The notes under the pieces were generated by a model. That model saw only the letters and a program-made list of their open reading frames with translations. It did no database searches and was not told where the DNA came from. Position numbers and translations under genes: made by a program. Below, one piece after another: positions 10,086-19,319 of a DNA stretch of 64,000 bases (positions within the stretch are counted from its first letter, which is position 1; each line of letters starts with the position of its first letter). The DNA is from Fasciola hepatica (Eukaryota > Platyhelminthes > Trematoda > Plagiorchiida > Fasciolidae). Location: assembly GCA_948099385.1 (NCBI GenBank), contig CANUEZ040000167.1:1880001-1944000 (forward strand), written 5' to 3'.

Positions 10086-10464
10086 TGTAACAGCCGGTCG
10101 TGGAAAATCCCCCCTTTTCCCTCGCGATTCAGTGTTTTTTCCCAACATCACTCATTTCCATACACTATTGACTTGTCTTTACGAACTGGTTGTTTTTCTG
10201 GACCAATTGTTGTTTGTTCGCGCCCAGAGCGCTATTTTGGCACATCCTTGTTCAGGACCTGCGTGACGCACGTGCTGTCTGCTCACACGCTGCTATTCGG
10301 TTTCTCGTTGTTGAGACTTTGTGATCGTATTATTGAGGTTTGTATATTGTTTACGTCATTGTTTATTTTAATAATCTAGTATCGTAGAATTATCACGGAT
10401 AATCGCCTTCTGATTTCGGGATCCGTTGCGAATTTGGCTACGCATTGCTCAAACGTTCGTAACA
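10086..10464 (+). repeat. BEL/Pao 3' LTR (379 bp)
   Basis: Same length and, by eye, one mismatch to 5130-5508. Ends CGTAACA, then the target duplication CTGCA at 10465-10469. Confidence 0.95.
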
Positions 10465-12660
10465 CTGCATCTTCGTGGTTCCGCAGGCATTCGATAAATC
10501 CCACCCACCCAATAGTTTCTCTTCAGCAGTCAACTGGGACAATTTTATCTGCACGCTTCGTTCGTTAGACTGGGACGACTTTTTCCTGCAAAGCGACCCC
10601 CAGCTGGCTGCTGATTTACTATATTCTAACCTATCACACTTGCTGTCCGAAATCACCACAACTCGTATCATATCAAACCGAGTCCGTAATTCAGTCCTGA
10701 GCCGAATGCAAAACAAATATCTGAAGCTCCAGAAGGTGTATCACACCAGTAGTGAATTATCGTCATTCTTGCAGCTCCAACGTCTCGCGTTAGCAATCAA
10801 AATTAAGTCTGACGATGTGCTAAAAAAACAAGAAGTATCGGCCTTGCAATGCCATGATACTTTCTCAAAGTTGGCACGCCTAATGAAGAACAGAAATCAG
10901 AGCAAACCGGCAGGTATTTCCTCTCTCATTTTGGAAAATAGCGATCACATTACCTCACCTGTAACGATAGCCCAGCGATTAATTCTTACTTTGCTGCATT
11001 CATGACTACGGACCCCCTTACTTTACCCCCATGCATAGACCCTGTCACCGAGCACTTACTGTCTGATTTAGAATTTACTCTGAAAGAGGTGACCAACCAG
11101 CTTACCTGTGTCCGGAAGTCCTCACACCTTGGCCATGATGGTGTTCTGCCGACTCTTCTACGTCTTGGAGGAACTGATGTCGCCGCCCTACTATTGAAGG
11201 TCCACAATCTATCCATCAAGTTTGGCATATTTCCTTCACAACGGAAGACTGCGGTCATCATCCCAATCCATAGGAAAGGACCAATACTTGACCACTCAAA
11301 TTACCGCCCTATCAGCCACACTCCAATTGCCTCTAGGTTGATGGAACGCCTCATCAAACAGCGGATGCCGGACGTCCTATTGTCCCATGACATCATCCAT
11401 AGTGGGCAGCATGACTTCTTAAAGTCGCGTTCATGCACCACTTGCCAATACGACTCTTTTAAAATCATAACTGCGGCGGCCGACAACAGTGAATCCATCA
11501 TCATTATATACCTTGATATGACAAAAGCTTTCGACCGCGTCCCTCATGCTTTATTACTAACCAAACTCAAAGCTCACGGCTTTTCTGGTTCACTTTTAAC
11601 GTGGTTAACATCATACCTATCGAATCGCTCACAAGTGGTTTCCTTTGAAGGGTGTTTCTCACAGCCTGCTCCAGTCACCAGTGGAGTTATACAAGGCTGT
11701 GTACTCGGTCCTTTACCTTGTCGCATCTACATAAATGATATATTTCCCATATTGCATCGTGGCAATCCATTCCTTTTCGCGGATGACGTCAAAATTGTCT
11801 ATGAGTTTCCTCATCAGAACCTCAACAATATGCTGGATGAAATTTATAATGACCTAAAGCGACTCGGGGATTGGTGCAATTCATGAAGCATGGAATTCTC
11901 GACCTGGAAGAGCTGCTACACAACATTCAGATGTCAAGTGCCCCCCGGACCTTGCTTATCCACGACCTACCCATCTCTTACAGCCCTTTAGTTAAGACCT
12001 TGGTCTTCATTATTCTTGCCGCTTTAGGTTTTCTGAGTATGTTCCTCTCCAGATTGCAAAGACGAGAAGAACCACTGGTCTCATCTCCAGAACTTTTCGG
12101 CTAAATGATTGCAAACCGCTCACTTACAAGTCTCACGCCAGGCCTCTCCTTGAATATTTTCCTATTATCTTCACCAACATGACGAAATCCGACCGCAATT
12201 CTGTGGAGTCCGTGCAGCGTCAGTTCACCAAACAATTATTGGGATTTTCCTCCGGTTTGTGTTACAAGGATCGATGCATCCTACTCAGTCTTGAACCTCT
12301 ATGGCTGCGTCGCATGAAGCTCAATTTATGCTTCCTGTTTAAGCTGTACCACCGTACGGCCTTTTCATGTACTGAACCCATTCGTCTCACCCCTTCCACT
12401 AATTATGCCCTAGGCCATCCGTCGTTGCAGCTATCTATTCCTAGATCAAAATTGGCTTTAAAATCTAACTTTTTCCTTGTAAAATACTCAAAGTTATAGA
12501 ATAAACTCCGGCTAAACATCCGCGAGAGTCTCTCATTTCCCCAGTTCAGAGTCTCGCTGAATCGCTTCTTGACTGTTCCCAATGTGATCCTTCTTACCGG
12601 CTAGAATATCACCGAAGAGGTGGCCTACGCAAACGGGTTTGATTACTGGGATTATTGCAC
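10465..12660 (+). pseudogene. LINE ORF2, 3' part: linker, reverse transcriptase, C-terminal domain
   Basis: Sequence continues the endonuclease interrupted at 5129: the linker (DWDDFFLQSD) runs to a frameshift near 11000. RT follows from about 11090 (HLGHDGVLPTLLRLGG), with NYRPISHTP, YLDMTKAFDRVPHALL, VIQGCVLGPL and the catalytic FADD box near 11780. A TGA at 11884-11886 replaces the Trp found in the 19-22 kb copy (WCVSW). After another frameshift, RQFTKQLLG, LEPLWLRRMKLNL and a partial SKLxNKL box complete the C-terminal domain. The end is near 12600-12660. RT would copy the LINE RNA at the nicked target. This copy is dead. Confidence 0.88.
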
Positions 12661-15600
12661 CAGAACTTTCATTTCTCGCCCGATGACAAACGCCAGTGCA
12701 GCTACTTCTTTTTACGTTATATTGCGTACAATCTATACTACGGTAGCTACAGTTTGCTGACTTTTGTAACTACACCCATTTTAATGCTCGCCGGTTCTCC
12801 TAATTTTAGACAAAGGTTGTGTTCTACTGCCAGCCAAAGTTCCTTAGCCTTAGATGTCTCTGCAGCAAATAGGTATGTGGATTTGGATCCTAGGACACTG
12901 AGTTCCGCCATCTACCACCTTACTTGATCCTTCACTCCTTTTCCGCTCATTTTGGCTGCCACCACCCGTCCGGGCTTTATGTTAGGACTCATTTCGCCTT
13001 TCTTAATCATCTCATTTCAGAATCTCTTATCCCAGAAGCCCACCTGCTAGTGCCTACTTGGTGGCCCGTCCTCTCCTCTCATCTCTGTATCTACCATCCA
13101 CGAACCATTATCACATTCCTTCTTATACACCACACTATTTCCCATCAGCTGAGCTAAACCCGTCTACACCAGCTAGCTCGGAATGGTCTCTGATGGTCTT
13201 AGGCATGGTCTGGCGCTGTATGAGGCTGATACACGTATGCTAGCTTGTGCTTTACAACGCACGTTGTCCTACTCCGTGTGTTTGCATAGTCCCACTCTGC
13301 ATTTTCCCAGTCCATGCTAGCGAAACCCCCAATGTCAACGGCACCCATACCATAGCGTCGTCCGAACATGGGGAAAACAGACCACCCCCAGCAGTTGTAA
13401 AAAAAGGCAATTACGCATAAAACTACGATCGGGCGGAAGGGCTATGGAAAGTTCCTATATGAGCTCAACGACTTCTCTGTTAGGAAACAAAAAACAAACA
13501 AAACAAAAATGGAAAAAAGAACAGTGGAAACAAAATTGTCCTCGTGGGATCGAGTCGATCTCCAAATACCACTGGCATCGGGCTGTGAAGGAATTGGGCA
13601 ACCTTCATCTATGGGTATGTCTCCCATCAGCTCAGACCTGATCCTGCGAAAAGGGAAACCCCACATCGCCCTTGTTCGCTGGACAAGCTTTTGGTTTTCG
13701 CGCACGAGACTGACTGGGGTGACAGTGTACTGGACTCTCCACATGCGTTTACCCACCCCCCGCTCTAGGTTTCAACCACCCCATACCCTACCTAAACGCA
13801 TCTAGCATGCATGTTGACATCAAATACAATCGCTACCATAGACCTGACTGTCAACCCATTGACCTGGACAGCGTGTAGACGTACCTGACAAATAACGGCA
13901 GCCGCGGTGAAGCCCGGAAAAGAAGAAATAGAGAAAAGAATATAGTGGAAACCGGTCACCTTTTCCATCCATACCCCTTCATCTTCCGTCATCTTTCTCA
14001 GAAAGCGGCCTTCTCGATGTTCTAGCATCTAAGCCACGTTCAGGTTTACAACCCTACCCAACAGTAACCACAGCCTCCTGCCAACTACAATCTCTACCGC
14101 AGCCTGAACTTTAAGCCCATTGATATGGATAATGTATGGAGGCAACAGATGACCAACACCTGCCTCACCTGAGTCTACAAAAAATGAACACGGAGAACTG
14201 TTCATATTTTTCCATTCCCTACTAACCATCTCTCCTTACTCTTATAACAAATATGATATTCAAGCAACCACCAAGTCATGAGATTTCCCTGCTCACATTC
14301 AAATTAAATCTCAGTAGGCCGGCACTACCGAGTAGGAGCACAGACCAACGTACATTCACGTTTCTGTGCATGATAACAATTTTCTCTAACGCATCACCAC
14401 CGATGCCCTAGTGGTTCTTTCTGCATTCTTACTTAATTGCTCTTCAGAACTTCTAACTGAGTGCAAACCATTTATTCTTTGAAATGCAGACGCGTCAGCC
14501 CACCCGGTTTATGCTATCTTGCAAGCCTGAAGTAGTACTTATCAACCCTACGTTATTTAAACTCTCGAATTAAAACCCAGATAAAATATGAAATGTGCCA
14601 CGGACCGTTCACATAAACCCAACCAGTTCATTGTTAACTGTCGCTATTTATTATCATAACTCACAGCTGGAACCACGTCCAGACTGCTAACATCATTTAT
14701 TTAAGGTTTGTCGTCGTCCACTCTCTCGAGCTCCACTTTAGGTGACCAAGGTTCACACCTCGACCCGTACCGACAGAGACCTAAACGGAATCTTTTATAC
14801 CAAACGGGACTGCAATCGAGCCACACGTCCTAAAACACTCCCAACTGCTTATCAATAGATTGATAGGCGTCTTCTGAAGCAACACTTGTGCTACTGACGT
14901 CACCGCTGGAGTCTTCACAAATAACTGTTCACAAGCTACCTTCCACTGATTGACTGACACTTCCCTTACCCCGCCTGATGATCTATACCCGCGGGATGCT
15001 GCACATCACCCTGGTCTCACGTGAAACGATCCAATGACAGAGCCAGAATACGCAACACAGGAGTGCTTTACTCAATAAATTTCGATACGCCATCCGAAAG
15101 CAGGTCCACTTATCCCCCCCATCCATGGTTCCCAATAATGACGCCGAATATCACTGAGAATCAATGCGTCAATATATTTTTGTCAGCGTAACAGAACAAT
15201 AAGGCGCGAGCCTACGCGGAGGTTTCTCGCGCAGTTTTCTCTTGCAAGATTTCATTTTTCCTTCGATCGTTATCCGGCTTGAAATTGATTCTTCACTAAT
15301 TCAAGGCCTTCAAGTTGCGCTCCCTTTTTCTGAATGATACGTGTTATTGATCTTGAACGTAAACTCACCTTTTATATGGATTGCTGTTTTCTCCACATTC
15401 ATCAACGTTTCCCAGTCCACTTCCACACAGTTTGTTCATATCTCACAGTTTCATGACGCACCCCGTTTATTAGGACTGGGAATATCCGTCATTCCGGGCC
15501 ATTGTCGTCTTCATAGTTTAGCCTTTCTCCTCGTATTCACCAAAGTTCACGAGTGTACTCCCATTCATTTCTTTCATCTCTTCATGTTCATAACTTATTC

Positions 15601-15922
15601 CGTTCATGTAACCCCAATAGGCCTCCGTTATCCACAGCTTGCATTATTTTGGTTTATAACGCATCCTTAGCGCTATATTTTCACGTCATATTTCGCATTC
15701 CCACGGGCCACCACCAACCAACCCGCATGCGAAACCAAACTGTGTTTGCCGCGCAAACCATTACCATTTCGGTCGAATAAAGCTAACTCCAGCTATATTG
15801 CTCTGCTTCTGACGATTTTGACTCGCTTTCTTGAAATTCGTGTATAGTTCGTTGTTTTTAGTAACGTTGTACACCATGATCATGCGCTTCCGCGTGCGTC
15901 TCGACCATGGTCAAGAAATATG

Positions 15923-15957
<35 letters not shown>
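12661..15957 (+). other. Type II LINE 3'UTR and ATT tail
   Basis: About 3.3 kb without a credible gene. It aligns in pieces with the type II segments at 22.6-24.65 and 36-38.3 kb, e.g. CACAGCTGG...CCAGACTGC near 14660. Two related segments near 13.82-13.92 and 14.06-14.15 kb suggest an internal direct duplication. The last bases, CTCGACCATGGTCAAGAAATATGTC, run into an ATT repeat at 15925-15957, as expected for a LINE 3' end. A short GTGTTTGCCGCGCAAACC box near 15745 recurs near 55715. Confidence 0.7.
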
Positions 15958-15958
<1 letters not shown>

Positions 15959-15964
15959 TTACAG

Positions 15965-16325
15965 GGAATGATGCTTATCTCTCAAAATCGAACCACTGTG
16001 GCTCCTTCGCATCAAGCTAAATTTGCTATTTCTGTATAAGCTATTGACTGAGCAATCCTACTCCTCCGACCAGTTGTGCTTCTCCCCGGATGCTGCATAT
16101 TCACTCCGTAATAGACAGTGCACTATTACCACGCCCTCTGCGAGGACTGTTCTACGCTCTAAACTCTTTCTCTTCACGTACTCCAGAATCTGGAATAAAC
16201 TTCCTTTGCACATCAGATCTTCTCAGTCAAAGTATGCATTCGTGCATGCCATTGATAAATCCCTTTCTGTCCCAACTGTTTTGCGCTTATTCAACGTTCA
16301 CATAACCGAAAGTCAAGCTTACTAG
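15965..16325 (+). pseudogene. LINE ORF2 C-terminal fragment (5'-truncated copy)
   Basis: Begins within a few bases of the preceding ATT tail. After a frame slip it reads IKLNLLFLYKLL, YSLRNRQCTITTP, RSKLFLFTYSRIWNKLP and stops at 16322. This is the conserved last ~110 residues of the ORF2 proteins found elsewhere in the window (WNKLP box). RT and endonuclease are absent. Confidence 0.85.
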
Positions 16326-16752
16326 GAAGGCCTCGACTTTCAGGCCATTGCTCTGCTTTCTCGATTTACCTTAACTTCCTAAATAACTTCACCGCTTTTG
16401 AAATTCTGATTGCTTTGTTTGACCGCTTCTCCTTAGACTTCGCCATTGACATATGTGAGGCATGTCTGCATCCAGTAACAGTTTCTCCATACCAATTTAT
16501 AAGACCCTGCCAACTTAACTTTGAAATAAGTCCTTCCAGGTGCGTTCGTATCTATAGAGACCAATGTAATACTCCCCACAGATCATCAGTATGCCTCATC
16601 CACTCCACGATGTATTATCTATATCTACTTATATCGCATCTGCGGTCCTGAAACCAACCTCCACAACGCTATAAAAACTGTATCGGTAACCAATCCCTGG
16701 TTGGCTATATATATATATGTATATGTATATATGTATATATATGCTTATATAT
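16326..16752. other. LINE 3' remnant and AT microsatellite
   Basis: Probable 3'UTR of the preceding fragment, ending in a TATATATG-type microsatellite (about 16705-16752). No gene seen. Confidence 0.5.
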
Positions 16753-18687
16753 ATAATAATAATAATAATAATGGTTTATTTCGGAAGCGCCCGAAGCATG
16801 CCATGTGCATGATCATGTAGATACAGGTGATGGAATGGACGGATATAATTCATGGAAATATGGAGACTCTCATTAAAATATTAGGTAAAAAGGCTCAGAA
16901 GGGTGAATAAGGTAGGATGAAAATAGTATAAACGTATGCACACCATAGAGATTGTGTGGAGTTTAAATGAGCTCAAGAGCGGATTTGAATGGACGCCCGG
17001 TGAATTTGAAATTCAAGGTCAGGTGGGCTGAATGGCTGGTCCCGGGCAATTACATATGGAGGCAGACTGGTAAACATGAGAAAGGCTGGAAATCAGTATA
17101 AAGAATTGCAGTAGCGAGGAACGATGGAGAAAAAGGTGAGGTGCGTTGCAGTGGATTAGATGACAATGAAGCATTGGTACTTTGCAGTGAATTGTCGGCG
17201 GACAGGACACAAAACTCACCGTAAAACAGGCAGCGAGCAATGCAGGACGTAGAGGGATGATCAGATGACAAAAACGATTTAGAAGGATTGGATACGGTAG
17301 ATGTGAGGCACAGATGTAGAGTTGATGGATGCCTATGATGACGGTCGTTGGGATGATAGCAAGAGAAATGGCAGGTGAGGAACTGCAAGATGCAGAGCGC
17401 GTGCACATAGATATATATGCGTAAGTTTATATATATATATAGATTAATTGTATATATATGTATAGGTTTAAGAGAAGCAGGAGCAATAACAATGGGGTCC
17501 TAGAAAGAAATTATCAGTCAATAGGAGGAGTAAGTAATGTTAGATCAATTTGTCGTAAGTTTAACTTTGGAATTTCGTGGTGGATTAACTTCATGACAAG
17601 TGCACGTGGCAGCCCAACGGAGAGAAAAATAGAATGTGGAAGCACAGAAGTGATGAAGACTGTTAGGAGCAGTTCATGGAAGAGTGAAGATGAAAGACAG
17701 GATCAAGGAAAACAGGCAAGAATGGGTCTAATTATTTGATCAATGCAGGTGCAAGATGTATTGACGGACCAGAGGAATCGGGTAGTGACAGGTCAAACAA
17801 TTTGGAACTGTAAAAGAACGTCACGACGTAACATTGTCATTACAATGGTGGAACATGGAAAAGCGGCCCACACTGGAAGGTACAGAAAAATGCCTGTAGC
17901 GAGCAATAAACGGATCAAAGGATGAAAGCAATGACCGAGGAGACACAGGTAAGAAATCACCAATCAGATCATTTTACTGCAGATGAAACACGAAGGAGGC
18001 GGACAAGGAAGCGGGAAGCCCCGAGATAAGTGGACCAGTAATAGAGCAAAAAGGCCACAAAAAAAGCGAACGCGCAAAGGAGTTGGGGCAATGGAACTGG
18101 AGAGCTGAGTGCCGGCAGACAATTGAACAGGTGGATACTAATCAGGACACTGGAAAGAACCGCAGAGGAATCGCGGGGCCAAGTGAGGAAGATATGGTGG
18201 TGGTGATTAGATAATAAATACGACTGTAAAGGATGCGAATTTTTGAGCGGCAATTTCTAATATGCGGATTGGGCATGGGTGAGGGTGCGGTTGGTGCAAC
18301 ATGGCACGGGGCACGAGGAGGGATTAACAGGGCGACAGGTTTTAAGGAAGCTATCAATGGGCGTTCTGAGCAGGGGGTAACACCAAGCGCATAGATGATA
18401 GAAGCCAGCAATGACGGCAGGTGGGAAAAGAGTTATTGGCGAGCGTCGACAGAGAAGAGTGGTTAGGATGATAGTGACTCAAAGCAGTGAAAGTTGATGT
18501 AAAGAGAGGCAATAGGAGGGAGGACAAAACGGGAAGGTGTGCATACCGTGGTAGGGCGACAAAGACGGGAAGTGGAAACAGATGATAAGAGCTCTAGGTG
18601 AACAAGCTGTGGCGGAAAAACGATGAGGGGCATGCAATTTTCAACCGACAGCATTGGATTCGGTAGTTCAAGAAAAGATAGGGCGTG

Positions 18688-18714
18688 CCACCCGCAACCG
18701 GTGCTAGTGGGTGG
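18688..18714 (-). other. Short hairpin next to the 79-nt block
   Basis: On the sense strand CCACCC...GGGTGG can pair around a loop containing CTAGCACCGGTTG. The homologous site at 43203-43230 has a paired C-to-T and G-to-A change that keeps one base pair, as a structured RNA would. A CACTTC/GAAGTG inverted pair lies nearby (18749-18762). Confidence 0.5.
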
Positions 18715-18776
18715 GACTGGCCGTGCGCTGGGCACCCAACCTGAAAAACACTTCGTGAAGTGAACGCAGGAGGTGT

Positions 18777-18855
18777 GATCCACCGGTCTAGTTGCGCTCG
18801 CACATCGTTGCAGACGGCCTGCACGCCCGATGTGCGCCGGCCATAGCGGTGGATC
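18777..18855 (-). ncRNA. 79-nt nested stem-loop block in the type I 3'UTR (copy 1)
   Basis: Three nested complementary pairs are visible: outer GATCCACCG with CGGTGGATC, middle CGCACATCG with CGATGTGCG, and inner TGCAG with CTGCA around a 5-nt loop. The block is strand-symmetric, so strand is given by the host LINE. Copies of exactly the same length occur at 29891, 43292 and 47252. It is probably an RNA structure within the LINE transcript; a separate transcript is not shown. It matches no ribozyme core that I recognise. Confidence 0.65.
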
Positions 18856-19319
18856 TGACCGCGCCCCGCACTGTTGGGAGTGGCACGAGTGATCATGGAT
18901 AATTGTACAGGGGACAAAACGACCGCGATGGGGGTGCGTGAACCAGGAACAATTGACCAAGCCGTGAGACCATGGACAGGAGAGCCAACGGAAACAGCAA
19001 GTGGTAGACGACCGTGTAGCAATATTATCCAGATGCACCTGCCAGGGAGATGGTAATTACGGTGCCCGAAGTGGTTGGCCGTCAGCGGGGATCACTGGAG
19101 AGGGAAAAGGGATAGAGAAGCGCAGTCTGGGTGTGCCCCAGCTGAGAATCAACGGATAGTGAGGAGAAAAAAAAGTGAATATGATGGATAAGAGATGAAC
19201 GTAGGTGAGCAATTAGGTTACCTTATGATGACAGGCGGTAGGATCGCTATAGATCAGTGAAGGCAATGGCCGTATTTCGCGGGGTGTACCTAGTGGCTTG
19301 TGACGCAGAGGTAGTAGAG

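Larger units (their letters stand above)
5130..10464 (+). mobile_element. BEL/Pao LTR retrotransposon, young, internally deleted
   Basis: A 5,335-bp element bounded by 379-bp LTRs that start TG and end CA, flanked by CTGCA on both sides. Between them lie gag, protease, the front of RT, integrase and a roughly 0.7 kb noncoding tail. The back of RT and all of RNase H are missing through an in-frame deletion. By eye the LTRs differ at one position (C at 5486, G at 10442), so insertion is recent. The host sequence is the type II LINE endonuclease, which resumes in frame context at 10470. Confidence 0.93.
2400..15957 (+). mobile_element. CR1/Jockey-type LINE, type II, split by a BEL/Pao insertion
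   Basis: This is the longest LINE in the window: ORF1 remnant, ORF2 endonuclease, ORF2 reverse transcriptase, and a roughly 3.3 kb 3'UTR ending in GACCATGGTCAAGAAATATGTC plus an ATT tail. Without the 5,335-bp insertion (element plus one target duplication) it is about 8.2 kb. The 5' limit is uncertain; sequence from about 2.3-2.4 kb to the ORF1 region has no other explanation and may be 5'UTR. The copy carries several stops and frameshifts and is dead. Related type II 3' ends occur near 24.65, 38.34, 52.09 and 55.9 kb. Confidence 0.75.
16773..19319 (-). other. Type I LINE 3'UTR
   Basis: About 2.5 kb, pyrimidine-rich on the sense (minus) strand, without a credible gene; the Cys/Ser/Pro-rich frames here reflect base composition. 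It aligns along its length with 41130-43880, e.g. ATGGACGCCCGGT near 16991 and 41350. It contains a 79-nt stem block and a second hairpin. Confidence 0.75.

Noticed and set aside
13792..14229. Two minus-strand frames with VNGLTVRSMVAI / INGLKVQAAVEI, resembling the start of a retroviral-type protease
   Set aside because: The D-T/S-G active site is missing in both, and the stretch lies in a LINE 3'UTR where an internal direct duplication explains the likeness.
17019..19038. Several minus-strand frames of 90-190 codons rich in Cys, Ser and Pro
   Set aside because: They lie in the pyrimidine-rich type I 3'UTR, and the homologous 41.1-43.9 kb copy does not preserve the same proteins.
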